From MWBV01 sp964418095 (GTDB lineage Archaea > Nanobdellota > Nanobdellia > Pacearchaeales > GW2011-AR1): DNA of 64,000 nucleotides. Each line of letters starts with the position of its first letter. Within the stretch, counting starts at the first letter, position 1. The position numbers and the translations under genes are program-made. The notes below the pieces were generated by a model. It was not told the origin of the DNA. It searched no databases and saw only the letters and a list, made by a program, of their open reading frames with translations. Positions 25,150-34,403 of the stretch are shown piece after piece. The DNA lies in contig CAYQKM010000002.1 of NCBI GenBank assembly GCA_964418095.1, positions 1-64,000 of the forward strand. The letters run 5' to 3'.

Positions 25150-25233
25150 GCGGGGTTGCCGGAGTGGTCAAACGGGCGAGATTAAGGCTCTCGTAGCTTA
25201 GTGCTTGCACAGGTTCGAATCCTGTATCCCGCA
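25150..25233 (+). tRNA. tRNA-Leu (anticodon AAG by sequence)
   Basis: Class II tRNA: acceptor GCGGGGT/ATCCCGC, D-stem CCG/CGG, anticodon stem CGAGA/TCTCG (perfect), loop TTAAGGC giving anticodon AAG, long variable arm, and T-arm ACAGG/CCTGT with TTCGAAT. The fold parallels the tRNA-Leu(CAA) at 14.7 kb base for base. Archaea normally use GAG here, so A34 is unusual. Starts about 26 nt after a TATA-like box. Confidence 0.93.
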
Positions 25234-25299
25234 TATATTCTCCTAAAATATGGTTTTTATAAGATATAAATTTAAAAGAAAGAATTTTTTGTAAATAAT

Positions 25300-26247
25300 A
25301 TGAGAATTTTAGTCACAGGAGGTGCCGGGTTTATAGGAAGTCACCTATGTAAATTTCTTCTTAAAAAAGGTAATGAAGTTATTTGCTTAGATAATTTCTT
25401 CACAGGTAGGAAAAGAAATGTGGCTCCTTTATTGAATAATCCTAAATTCAAGATAATTCCACACGACATTACAGATACTCAAATAAGAATAGATCAAAAG
25501 ATACCCTGTGGGGTTGATCAAATATACAACTTAGCTTGCCCAGCTTCTCCAGTCCATTATCAATTTGACCCAATAGAAACAATTAAAGCAAACACCATTG
25601 GTGTAATAAATGTGCTAGAATTTGCAAAGCTAAATGGAGCAAGGGTTCTTCAAGCTTCAACTTCAGAGGTTTACGGAGACCCTCTGGAACATCCGCAAAA
25701 AGAATCATACAAAGGGAATGTAAATACTCTAGGGCCGCGGTCTTGCTATGATGAAGGGAAAAGAGTAGCGGAAACATTATTTATGGATTATTATAGGACA
25801 TATAAATTGCCAGTAAGAATTGTAAGGATTTTTAACACATACGGGCCAAATATGGTTAAAGAAGATGGAAGAGTAATAAGTAATTTTATAATTCAGGCAT
25901 TAAAAGGAGATCCAATTACGATTTATGGAGATGGAAATCAGACAAGAAGTTTTTGTTATGTTGATGATTTAATTGAGGGATTATACAAAATGATGAATCA
26001 GAGTATTACAACTGGCCCAATAAATCTTGGAAACCCAGGAGAGTTTACAATAAATGATTTAGCAAAGAAGATTTTGAAGGCTACACATTCTAATTCAAGG
26101 ATAATACACAAAGAACTTCCGCAAGATGACCCTCTCCAGAGAAAACCAGATATAACTCTCGCAAAAAATTTATTGAAATGGAAGCCTACGATAAATCTTG
26201 ATTCTGGACTTTCTAAGACAATAGAGTATTTTAAAGGCATTCAGTAA
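25300..26247 (+). CDS. UDP-glucuronate decarboxylase (UDP-xylose synthase)-like
   Basis: 315 residues, extended short-chain dehydrogenase. NAD-binding GGAGFIGSH at 7-15, then YNLACPASPVHYQFDPIETI and STSEVYGDPLEHPQ, catalytic YDEGK (Y-x-x-x-K), and YGDGNQTRSFCYVDDLIEG. The ACPASP and SCYDEGKRVAET segments are hallmarks of UDP-xylose synthase. It would convert UDP-glucuronate to UDP-xylose for glycans. It stands apart from the main glycan locus, between tRNA genes. Confidence 0.85.
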   Translation: MRILVTGGAGFIGSHLCKFLLKKGNEVICLDNFFTGRKRNVAPLLNNPKFKIIPHDITDTQIRIDQKIPCGVDQIYNLACPASPVHYQFDPIETIKANTIGVINVLEFAKLNGARVLQASTSEVYGDPLEHPQKESYKGNVNTLGPRSCYDEGKRVAETLFMDYYRTYKLPVRIVRIFNTYGPNMVKEDGRVISNFIIQALKGDPITIYGDGNQTRSFCYVDDLIEGLYKMMNQSITTGPINLGNPGEFTINDLAKKILKATHSNSRIIHKELPQDDPLQRKPDITLAKNLLKWKPTINLDSGLSKTIEYFKGIQ

Positions 26248-26302
26248 TTTAAATAATAGGGTGTTATAGTTTTTAAATTCCTATAAATTAAATAAAATGA
26301 AT

Positions 26303-26377
26303 GCCTGGGTAGCTCAACCTGGATAGAGCAGTGGGGTCCTAACCCAAAGGTTGCAGGTTCAAATCCTGTCCCGGGCA
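26303..26377 (+). tRNA. tRNA-Arg (anticodon CCT)
   Basis: Acceptor GCCTGGG/CCCGGGC, D-arm GCTC...GAGC, anticodon loop GTCCTAA (CCT, reads AGG), T-arm with TTCAAAT, discriminator A. The outermost anticodon-stem pair (27-43) is a mismatch. No CCA encoded. Confidence 0.92.
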
Positions 26378-26422
26378 TTAAATAAAAAACATCCAACTAA
26401 TTTCAAATACATTTAACCAATA

Positions 26423-26908
26423 TTACAGAATAATTAAATGTAATATTTCCCAATAAAATAATACTATTCCTTCAGTGATTAGCAAATATTCCCATGATAT
26501 TTTGTATCTTCCCCTTATCTTAAATAAGAAATACAAAAGAACAAGAGATTGAAGAGCAATTACATGAAAATATCTAAAAAAATCAGTGAAGAACCTTTCT
26601 GCTAGATTATAAATATGTGGAGATATTAGAGAAGCTATTATTATTGTCATTAAAAATCCGATAAACAGGTCTCCCCTCTCTTTTCCTTTCAATTTATTTT
26701 TCTTTGAGAATATTGTAAAAACTCCTTCCTGGAGCACACTTGAAAATGTATAGGATAAACTCAATCCAATAAACCAAGAAAAAGGAGATTGTATTAATGA
26801 GAATATCTTCATAAAAATACTAAATTTTAATATTTCAACAATAGTAATTATTGCCATAATAAGAAAAATAGACAATTCAATAATTAGAACAATCTTGCCT
26901 TTTTTCAT
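26423..26908 (-). CDS. Multi-pass membrane protein of unknown function
   Basis: 161 residues with about five hydrophobic segments (near 6-25, 30-55, 80-100, 108-130, 138-158) and one short Lys-rich cytoplasmic loop (FSKKNKLKGKERGD). No family recognised and no conserved polar motif apparent. It stands alone between tRNA-Arg and tRNA-Gly, on the opposite strand. Confidence 0.6.
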   Translation of the reverse strand: MKKGKIVLIIELSIFLIMAIITIVEILKFSIFMKIFSLIQSPFSWFIGLSLSYTFSSVLQEGVFTIFSKKNKLKGKERGDLFIGFLMTIIIASLISPHIYNLAERFFTDFFRYFHVIALQSLVLLYFLFKIRGRYKISWEYLLITEGIVLFYWEILHLIIL

Positions 26909-26999
26909 TAAATAAATCTTATTTCTTAGTTAATAAATTTGTTTATATTTGTCTTAAACCAAAAACCTTTAAAACACTCTTAAAATAAGAATAATATAT

Positions 27000-27070
27000 G
27001 CGTGGGTAGTTCAGCGGCAGAATCTCTGGCTTCCAACCAGATGACCCGGGTTCGAATCCCGGCTCGCGCA
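27000..27070 (+). tRNA. tRNA-Gly (anticodon TCC)
   Basis: Acceptor GCGTGGG/CTCGCGC, D-arm GTTC...GAAT, anticodon stem TCTGG/CCAGA with loop CTTCCAA (TCC), T-arm with TTCGAAT, discriminator A. It ends 15 nt before the secF start. Confidence 0.95.
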
Positions 27071-27085
27071 TTTACAAAATAGAAA

Positions 27086-27988
27086 ATGGAAGAAAATAAA
27101 AAACAAAAAGCCTCATTTGGAGAGTGGCATGACAAACATTATAAAAAATTACTTTTAATTCCAGCACTTTTTATTATTTTTTCAATAATTTATCTTGGAG
27201 TATTTTATTCTCAAAATAATGACATTTTCATGAAAGATATTTCTCTAGCTGGAGGAACTTCTGCAACAATAAATGGAAAATTAGACGTCTCTGAACTTAG
27301 AGATGCATTAAATGAGAAATTTGGAGATGCTAATACTAGAGTAATTTCAGACTTAATTACAGGAGAACAGTTAGCAACAATAGTTGAAGTAAGTGTTGGG
27401 ACAGAGGAGACAAAAGCATTTTTAGAAGAGTATTTAGGTTATGAGCTAAATGAATCTAATAGCAGTTTTGAATATTCTGAATCCTCCTTTACACAAGATT
27501 TATATAGACAATTAATGATTTCACTTGTCTTAGCATTTTTACTTATGACTCTCGTTGTTTTTATTTTGTTTAGAACATTTATCCCTTCACTTGCAGTTGT
27601 CTCTTGTGTTTTATTCACTATTATTATGACTGTTACTGTTGTTAATTTATTTGGAATAAAAATATCTACAGGAGGAATAATTGCTTTACTCATGCTTATT
27701 GGTTATTCTGTTGATACAGATATTTTACTTACAAATAGAGTTCTAAAACGAAAAGATGGGACACTAAATGAAAAAATCTCAGGAGCATTTAAAACAGGAA
27801 TAACAATGACTCTAACTTCTTTATTCGCAATATTAGCTTCACTTTTTGTAGTTAAATCATTCTCATCAATTCTAACTCAAATCTTTTTAATAATTTCAAT
27901 AGGATTATTTTTTGATTTAATTAACACTTGGATAACAAATGTTTCAATACTTAAATGGCATGTTGGGCATAAGGAGAAAAAGAAATGA
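27086..27988 (+). CDS. secF: Protein-export membrane protein SecF
   Basis: 300 residues. One N-terminal helix (19-39), an extracytoplasmic domain (45-140), then five more helices. GGTSATI near 57 and the TM4 signature GYSVDTDILLTNRVLKR are typical of archaeal SecF. RND-type partner that uses ion-motive force to finish protein export through SecY. In archaea secF comes before secD, as here; the two overlap by 4 nt. Confidence 0.95.
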   Translation: MEENKKQKASFGEWHDKHYKKLLLIPALFIIFSIIYLGVFYSQNNDIFMKDISLAGGTSATINGKLDVSELRDALNEKFGDANTRVISDLITGEQLATIVEVSVGTEETKAFLEEYLGYELNESNSSFEYSESSFTQDLYRQLMISLVLAFLLMTLVVFILFRTFIPSLAVVSCVLFTIIMTVTVVNLFGIKISTGGIIALLMLIGYSVDTDILLTNRVLKRKDGTLNEKISGAFKTGITMTLTSLFAILASLFVVKSFSSILTQIFLIISIGLFFDLINTWITNVSILKWHVGHKEKKK

Positions 27989-29523
27989 AAAAATTAGGAT
28001 TTAAAATTTGGCTTTATCTTGTTGTTTTAGTTGTTACAATCCTCTTAATCTTTGTTTCACAAAATGGAATTACACTCTTTCAAAAAGGTGTTTTAATAAG
28101 CAGTGTTGAGCAAGATTCCCCTGCATTTGAAGCAGGACTAAGACAAGGACAAATAATAACAGAGATAAATAACCAAAAGATAGAAGATATGGAATCTTTT
28201 TTAGATTATATTCAAAAAACATTCCCTTATGATGAAGAAACAAAAGTTGTAATAAAGACTAAATCTGAAGAAGCAATACTTTACACAAAGTATGCTCCGA
28301 ACATAACTGTCTCTCATATTCCTAAAACAGGATTAAAAACAGGATTAGATTTAGCAGGAGGAGCAAGGGCAATAATTGGTGCAGAAGATGTTGAGTTAAC
28401 TAGCCAAGAAGCAAAAGATTTAGCAGATGTTGTGGCAAATAGAATAAACTATTATGGGCTTAAAGATATTCAGATTTCCCCCTTCTCAGATTTATCTGGA
28501 AATAATTATATTAGAATAGAGATAGCTGGGGCAACTCCAAAAGATTTAAGTTCTATGATTGAAAGCCAAGGTAAATTCGAAGCAAAAATAGGAAATGACA
28601 CTGTCTTTATTGGAGGAGAAAGAGACATAGCTTCAGTCTGTAGAAATGATGCTACTTGTGCATATGTTCAATCTTGTGATCCAATACAAACAGGAGAATT
28701 TTCTTGTAGATTTACATTTACAATTTATCTTAGCGAAGATGCTGCAAAGAGACACGCAGAAATAACAAATAAGATACCAATAAACAGCACAAATGCAGGA
28801 TATTTAGCTGAGCCTTTAGATTTATACCTTGATGATCACCTTGTTGAGACTCTTTTAATAAGTAAAGACTTGAAAGGAGAAGTTACAACACGAATAGCAA
28901 TCTCAGGCTCAGGTTTAGGAGCAACAGAACAAGAAGCATATGATGCAGCAATAGAAAATATGCATAACCTTCAAACAATATTAATTACAGGAAGCTTCCC
29001 TTATAAATTAAAAATATTAAAACTAGATGTTATTTCTCCAAACCTTGGAAGTAATTTTACAAAGGCAATTTTCTTAGCAGGATTTGTAGCACTATTTTGT
29101 GTTGCATTAGTTGTATTTTTTAAATACAGGAAAATAAAGCAATCATTTACTGTTTTAGCAATAGGGATATCTGAGATTATAATTACTTTAGGGATTACAG
29201 CTTTCTTAAAGATTAATTTAGATTTATCTGCTATAGCAGGTATTTTAGCAGCAATAGGAGCAGGAGTTAATGACCAAATAGTTATGCTAGATGAAGCACA
29301 AAGAAAATCCTCTGAGTCATTAAGTATTAAATCTAGAATAAAAAATGCATTTGAAATTATTATGGGTGCTTATTTAACACTGGTTGCAGCAATGATTCCA
29401 CTTTATCTTGTGGGTGGAGGATTATTAAAAGGATTTGCAACAACAACAATAATCGGGTTAACTTTAGGTATTTTAATAACAAGGCCTGCATTCGGAGAAA
29501 TACTAAAGAGAATGGAGAAATAA
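27985..29523 (+). CDS. secD: Protein-export membrane protein SecD, with PDZ-like insertion
   Basis: 512 residues. After the first helix (5-25), residues 30-95 look like a PDZ domain (SSVEQDSPAFEAGLRQGQII, INNQKIED), followed by the SecD core GLKTGLDLAGGARAIIG and a C-terminal five-helix RND unit with ILAAIGAGVNDQIVMLDEA. Works with SecF and SecY in protein export. Archaeal SecD lacks SecA coupling. The PDZ-like segment may bind emerging substrates; this is inference. Confidence 0.95.
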   Translation: MKKLGFKIWLYLVVLVVTILLIFVSQNGITLFQKGVLISSVEQDSPAFEAGLRQGQIITEINNQKIEDMESFLDYIQKTFPYDEETKVVIKTKSEEAILYTKYAPNITVSHIPKTGLKTGLDLAGGARAIIGAEDVELTSQEAKDLADVVANRINYYGLKDIQISPFSDLSGNNYIRIEIAGATPKDLSSMIESQGKFEAKIGNDTVFIGGERDIASVCRNDATCAYVQSCDPIQTGEFSCRFTFTIYLSEDAAKRHAEITNKIPINSTNAGYLAEPLDLYLDDHLVETLLISKDLKGEVTTRIAISGSGLGATEQEAYDAAIENMHNLQTILITGSFPYKLKILKLDVISPNLGSNFTKAIFLAGFVALFCVALVVFFKYRKIKQSFTVLAIGISEIIITLGITAFLKINLDLSAIAGILAAIGAGVNDQIVMLDEAQRKSSESLSIKSRIKNAFEIIMGAYLTLVAAMIPLYLVGGGLLKGFATTTIIGLTLGILITRPAFGEILKRMEK

Positions 29524-29530
29524 TTTTTAT

Positions 29531-30700
29531 TTAATTTTTATCTAATCTTGATTTATCTTCTTCTTGTAATCCATATTTTTTTAATCTATTTAAATCACTC
29601 TCCATCATCATCTTAACAAGCTCTTTGAATTTTGTCTTTGGAACCCACTTAAGAATTTTCTTTGCTTTTGCAGGATTTGCAAGAAGATAATCTACTTCAG
29701 CTGGCCTATAAAATTTAGGATTCACTTTTACAACAACCTTACCCTTAAATTTTCCAACTTCTTCTAATCCTTCTCCTTCCCATTTGATAGGCATTTCTAC
29801 TGCTTTAAAAGACTCTTCTATAAACTCTCTTACTGAATGTGTTTCTCCTGTTCCAATAACATAATCTTGCGGTTTATCTTGCTGTAGCATCAACCACATT
29901 GCCTCAACATAATCTCCAGCATATCCCCAATCTCGTTTAGAATCCATATTCCCAATTTCAAAATATTCTTGATATCCCATTTTTATTTTAGCAACAGAGT
30001 GACTTATTTTTCTTGTAACAAATTGTTTTCCTCTTTTAGGAGATTCATGATTAAAGAGAATCCCATTACATGCAAATATATTATAGCTCTCTCTGTAATT
30101 TTGAGTTATATAATATCCAAATACCTTTGAAGCAGCATATGGGCTTCTTGGATGAAATGAAGTTTTCTCTGTCTGAGGAATTTCATGAACTTTTCCAAAC
30201 ATCTCAGATGTTGAAGCCTGATAAAATTTAGTTTTAGGATTTAAAATCCTTATAGATTCAAGTATATTTATTACTCCAAGAGCATTTATTTGAACTGTTG
30301 AAATTGGCTGAGTCCAAGAATCAGGGACAAATGACTGTGCAGCTAAATTATATATTTCATCAGGGTTTATTTCACTCATTATTCTAATAATAGAACCAAA
30401 ATCAGTAACATCTCCTTCAATAAGTTTTATTTCTTTTCTTAAGTGTCCAATTCTATCAAAAACATCTATGCTTGTTCTTCTATGCAATCCATAAACTTCA
30501 TAGCCTTTGTTTAGAAGAAGCTCTGCAAGGTAACTCCCATCTTGCCCAGTTATACCTGTTATTAGAGCCTTTTTTTTAGTGTTCTTATTTTCTGTTTTAG
30601 GATTTTGTTGCATTTTAATAGACTCTAATTCATGCTTCAATGAATTTATATCTTCCTTTATTTTAGAGAAAGATCTTTTTATATTTTCACTATTAGCCAT
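29531..30700 (-). CDS. gmd: GDP-mannose 4,6-dehydratase with N-terminal helical extension
   Basis: 389 residues. A charged helical extension (1-45) precedes the dehydratase: NADP-binding GITGQDGSYLAELLL, QSFVPDSW, catalytic YAASK, and GILFNHESPKRGKQFVTRKI, all diagnostic for GMD. Converts GDP-D-mannose to GDP-4-keto-6-deoxymannose, precursor of GDP-fucose or GDP-rhamnose. No GDP-fucose synthase is seen in this window. The extension is not usual for GMD. First enzyme of the glycan locus, divergent from the flippase gene. Confidence 0.93.
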   Translation of the reverse strand: MANSENIKRSFSKIKEDINSLKHELESIKMQQNPKTENKNTKKKALITGITGQDGSYLAELLLNKGYEVYGLHRRTSIDVFDRIGHLRKEIKLIEGDVTDFGSIIRIMSEINPDEIYNLAAQSFVPDSWTQPISTVQINALGVINILESIRILNPKTKFYQASTSEMFGKVHEIPQTEKTSFHPRSPYAASKVFGYYITQNYRESYNIFACNGILFNHESPKRGKQFVTRKISHSVAKIKMGYQEYFEIGNMDSKRDWGYAGDYVEAMWLMLQQDKPQDYVIGTGETHSVREFIEESFKAVEMPIKWEGEGLEEVGKFKGKVVVKVNPKFYRPAEVDYLLANPAKAKKILKWVPKTKFKELVKMMMESDLNRLKKYGLQEEDKSRLDKN

Positions 30701-30726
30701 GCTATTATATTTTAGCAGAGATTTAA

Positions 30727-30767
30727 AAGTATATGCGGTGCTTGATTATATATTCAGGAATATACTT
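30727..30767. promoter_or_regulatory. Dyad between divergent gmd and flippase genes
   Basis: AAGTATAT (30727-30734) and ATATACTT (30760-30767) form a perfect 8-bp inverted repeat in the 116-bp divergent intergenic region. It could be an operator for a regulator of the glycan locus; chance cannot be excluded in such AT-rich DNA. Confidence 0.3.
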
Positions 30768-30816
30768 ACTCGTGATTTTTAAACACTTTTAAAAACAATT
30801 ATCTTTTAATTATATA

Positions 30817-32340
30817 ATGAAAAAAGATAAGGCACATCCTAAAAATTTATCCAATGTAGCTATAAAAGGCTCGACTTACAATCTTATTTCCTTGTTAGCA
30901 TCCAAGTTTGGAGGACTTCTTTTTACAGTTATAATTGCGAGAATGCTTTTACCAGAATTATTTGGAATATATTCTCTAGTTCTTTCAATAGCCACCCTTT
31001 TTATAGCATTTGCTGATTTAGGAATAGATAACGCTTTCCTGAGATACATGTCTCATTCTATAGGGAGAAAAGATGAAAAAGCCTCAAGAGGAAACTTTAG
31101 ATATATTTTTAAAATAAAATCTGTGCTTATTTTGTCTTCAGTAGTTGTTTTATTTGTAATCTCTAAATATCTTTCTTATTCAATATATAAACTTCCAATT
31201 TTATTTTATCCTTTACTTTTTTCGTGTTTATGGATAGTATTTGACTCATTTAGGGCATTTTTTTGGAACATCTTTATTGCAGCAAAGGACTTTAAATTCC
31301 CAGTATTTTTTGATGCTTCATTTCAATCATTGAAAATACTCTTTTCAGTATTTGCACTGCTTATATTTACAGATTCAATGAAAGTGTCTGGAATATTTAT
31401 TGCCTTTTTCTTATCAAGCATCTTTACATTTATATTAATGTCTTCTATTTTACTTAAAAAATACAAGCCTTTTTTATTAGGAGAAAAAAGGAGAACAGAT
31501 AAATCTAGAATTAATTCTTATTGGAAATTTATGGCTTTTGCAACTGTTTCATTAGCATTTTTCGGCTCTGTAGATATTCTTATGTTAGGGAAATTTGTTC
31601 CATTTGAATATCTTGGGTATTATAGGGCAGCTATGAGCCTTACACTTACTTTAGCATCACTTCTTTCATTATCCTGGGCTTTTTTCCCAATATTTACTCA
31701 AATAAAAGGGAGCAGGTTTCAAAGAGGATTCAATAAAGTAATTAGATATATCCTAATGTTTTCAGTTCCTTTAATTGCTGCTATGATCTTTCTTGGGAAA
31801 TATTTTATTAAAGTAATTTATGGAAATGAATATCTTTTAGGAACATTGCCAATGTATTTCTTATCTATCCTAATAGTTACAACTCCTCTTATTGGATTAT
31901 ACTCTATAATTTTTCAATCTAAAGAAAAGCCAAAAATAGTAAGCAACTCTGTTCTCTTATCTCTAATACTGAATATATCTCTAAATGCATTAGCCATCTT
32001 CTTATTTAGAGGGAATCCTATGTCTACAATTATTGGGGTGAGCATAGCAACATCTGTTAGTAGAATTTTCTTATTGGGACTACTTGCATTTTATTCTAAA
32101 AAAGAGTTTGATTTTAAGATAAGAGGAATAGGATTAAAAGCTCCAATTTTTTCAACAATTATAATGTCACTATTTCTATTTTTATTTAATAGGTTTGTAG
32201 ACATAAATTTCTTTTTTGGAGTAATAGAAGTTATTCTGAGCATAGTTATTTATTTCTCATGCTTGTTTATATTTAAAGGAATAAATAAGGACGATAAAAT
32301 TCTTATAAATGAATTAATAAATAAAAACAAAAAAATGTAA
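30817..32340 (+). CDS. Polysaccharide flippase, Wzx/PST family (MATE-like)
   Basis: 507 residues with 12-14 hydrophobic helices. The start (VAIKGSTYNLISLLASKFGG) and later LGIDNAFLRYMS and VPFEYLGYYRAAMSL match the polysaccharide transporter family. Would flip lipid-linked oligosaccharides across the membrane before AglB transfer or surface assembly. The GT10 gene follows after one base. Confidence 0.9.
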   Translation: MKKDKAHPKNLSNVAIKGSTYNLISLLASKFGGLLFTVIIARMLLPELFGIYSLVLSIATLFIAFADLGIDNAFLRYMSHSIGRKDEKASRGNFRYIFKIKSVLILSSVVVLFVISKYLSYSIYKLPILFYPLLFSCLWIVFDSFRAFFWNIFIAAKDFKFPVFFDASFQSLKILFSVFALLIFTDSMKVSGIFIAFFLSSIFTFILMSSILLKKYKPFLLGEKRRTDKSRINSYWKFMAFATVSLAFFGSVDILMLGKFVPFEYLGYYRAAMSLTLTLASLLSLSWAFFPIFTQIKGSRFQRGFNKVIRYILMFSVPLIAAMIFLGKYFIKVIYGNEYLLGTLPMYFLSILIVTTPLIGLYSIIFQSKEKPKIVSNSVLLSLILNISLNALAIFLFRGNPMSTIIGVSIATSVSRIFLLGLLAFYSKKEFDFKIRGIGLKAPIFSTIIMSLFLFLFNRFVDINFFFGVIEVILSIVIYFSCLFIFKGINKDDKILINELINKNKKM

Positions 32341-32341
32341 A

Positions 32342-33358
32342 ATGAAAAAAAAGACAATAAAAATAAATTTTAGATATTTTTGGAAAGATTTTAATCCAGA
32401 GGATAATTTCTTTACCAATATTCTTAGAAAAAATTATAATGTTATAGTTTCAGACATTCCGGATTATATGTTTTATTCGGTTTATCCTGAAATTAAAACA
32501 GGGGAAAACGTCTATAAAAAAGGAGAGTTTATAAAAAAATTATCCCCCAAGTTGTATACATTTATTAGGAAGATTTACTCAAAGTTATTATTATTTTTTA
32601 AAAGAGAAAAACAAATTCCTAAGTTAAAAGGGGATTTTATAAAGATTTTCTGCGGAGCAGAATATATTAAACCAAATATGATGGAATGTGATTGGGCATT
32701 TTCAACTTATTTTGATGATGAAATAAATCATCCAAGGCACATGAGGATACCATTAATTTTTATTAATGATTATCAATTAAAAGATTTTGGAGTTCCTGCT
32801 GTAAAACACAAAATTGATTTTAAGAAAATAAAAAAAGAAAAGGTTAGATTTTGCAATTTCATTTATTCACAAGAGAATACTTTGCGAAATAATTTTTTCA
32901 AAGAGCTAAGCAAGTATAAAAAGATAGACTCTCCTGGAAGATGTATGAATAACATGCTTCCAATAGGAAATTATACAGATGCTAAAAAATCAAGATTTGC
33001 TGTAAACTGGGTTGAGGAAAAACTTGACTTTCTTAAACCCTATAAATTTACAATCTCTTTTGAAAATGCTTCTGTTTCAGGATGGATTACAGAAAAACTA
33101 ACTCACCCAATGCTGGTAAACAGCATACCAATTTATTTCGGGCATGAAGATGTTTCAAAAGAGTTTAATACTAAAAGTTTCATTAATTATAATGATTTTA
33201 AAAGTATGAAGGAATTTATAAATTTTATAATAAAAGTAGATAATGATGATAGCCTATACGAGAAAATTCTTAATGAACCCAGATATAAAGATAACAAGAT
33301 TCCAGAGGATTTTGATATAAAAAGAATAGAAAAAAGGTTTAAAGAGATTTTTGGTTAA
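32342..33358 (+). CDS. GT10 family fucosyltransferase-like enzyme
   Basis: 338 residues. The C-terminal half has the GT10 signature: YKFTISFENASVSGWITEKL and NSIPIYFGHEDVSKEFNTKS. The N-terminal half is poorly conserved, as is usual in this family. GT10 enzymes transfer L-fucose from GDP-fucose in alpha-1,3/4 linkage. Because a GDP-mannose 3,5-epimerase is next door, the donor here could instead be GDP-L-galactose. Overlaps the convergent epimerase gene by 4 nt. Confidence 0.85.
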   Translation: MKKKTIKINFRYFWKDFNPEDNFFTNILRKNYNVIVSDIPDYMFYSVYPEIKTGENVYKKGEFIKKLSPKLYTFIRKIYSKLLLFFKREKQIPKLKGDFIKIFCGAEYIKPNMMECDWAFSTYFDDEINHPRHMRIPLIFINDYQLKDFGVPAVKHKIDFKKIKKEKVRFCNFIYSQENTLRNNFFKELSKYKKIDSPGRCMNNMLPIGNYTDAKKSRFAVNWVEEKLDFLKPYKFTISFENASVSGWITEKLTHPMLVNSIPIYFGHEDVSKEFNTKSFINYNDFKSMKEFINFIIKVDNDDSLYEKILNEPRYKDNKIPEDFDIKRIEKRFKEIFG

Positions 33359-34329
33359 TTTTTAGAGAGATTAACCTGTTTTTCCACCCATTTATATGTC
33401 TCTTCCATCCCCTCTTTCAGTGAATATTTGGGCTTCCATCCAAGAGAAGATATTTTTTTATTTGAAAAATATCTTGCTGCTACTCCAACAGGACCCTCAA
33501 CATGTTTTATCTTTATCTTCTTATTAGCTACTTTCGCAATAATCTTAGACAATTCATCTATAGACACATCTTCTTTTGGTCCAATATTAACTGCAGTTTC
33601 TATATTTGAATGCATTAACTTGTAGATACCATCTAATAAATCATCAACATAAACAAAGACTCTTCTTGCTTTTCCGTTTCCCCATATTTCTATTTCTCCA
33701 GATTTGCCTTCTATTTCTGCTATCTTTCTGGAGATTGCTGCAGGAGCTTTTTCTCTTCCACCCTTCCATGTACCTTCAGGACCATAGCAATTTTGAAATC
33801 TTGCAATTCTAACTTTAGTTCCATATTTTCTTGAAAATGCTTGATAAATTCTTTCAGCATAAAGTTTTTCCCATCCATATTCATTATCCGGATTAGCTGG
33901 TATTGCTTCTTCTTCTGTTATCTCCCTTTCCCCCTTTTTCATATCTCTATATACACATACAGAAGACGAAAAGAAAAGCCTTGGAACTTTAAACTCTTTT
34001 ATTGCAATATAAGCCATATTTAGATTTATAAGAGCACTATTATGCATTATATCACATTCTGAAGACCAGATAAATCCCATCCCTCCCATATCTGCAGCAA
34101 GCTGATAAACTTCATCAAAACCTTCCTTCACAGAAAGTGCCTTTCTGCAGTTTTCTCTCCCTCTTAAATCAAGTATTAAAAATTCGTCTGCTTTGGTATT
34201 TGAAAATTCAGGATATTTTATGTCTACACCTCTTACCCAATATCCTTTATCTTTTAAGTAGGTAACAAGATGGCTTCCAATAAATCCCCCTGCTCCACAA
34301 ACAAGTGCTTTTTTCATATAATTTTTCAT
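33355..34329 (-). CDS. GDP-mannose 3,5-epimerase-like enzyme
   Basis: 324 residues, extended SDR fold. GAGGFIGSH, then QLAADMGGMGFI, FSSSVCVYR, YGWEKLYAE (Y-x-x-x-K) and the strongly diagnostic GPEGTWKGGREKAPAAISRK with EIWGNGKARRVFVYVDD. These match GDP-mannose 3',5'-epimerase known best from plants (GDP-L-galactose for ascorbate), also present in some prokaryotes. A TATA-like box about 23 nt upstream of the first ATG supports that start. Probable supplier of an L-sugar for the surface glycan. Confidence 0.9.
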   Translation of the reverse strand: MKNYMKKALVCGAGGFIGSHLVTYLKDKGYWVRGVDIKYPEFSNTKADEFLILDLRGRENCRKALSVKEGFDEVYQLAADMGGMGFIWSSECDIMHNSALINLNMAYIAIKEFKVPRLFFSSSVCVYRDMKKGEREITEEEAIPANPDNEYGWEKLYAERIYQAFSRKYGTKVRIARFQNCYGPEGTWKGGREKAPAAISRKIAEIEGKSGEIEIWGNGKARRVFVYVDDLLDGIYKLMHSNIETAVNIGPKEDVSIDELSKIIAKVANKKIKIKHVEGPVGVAARYFSNKKISSLGWKPKYSLKEGMEETYKWVEKQVNLSKN

Positions 34330-34403
34330 ATTTTTATGCTTTTAAGCTTTTATACTATTTACACCACAATTAATCTTATATACATATTTTAATAGAAGAT
34401 TTT

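Noticed and set aside
24988..25185. Plus-strand frame across the 5S rRNA and into the tRNA-Leu
   Set aside because: It overlaps two well-folded RNA genes.
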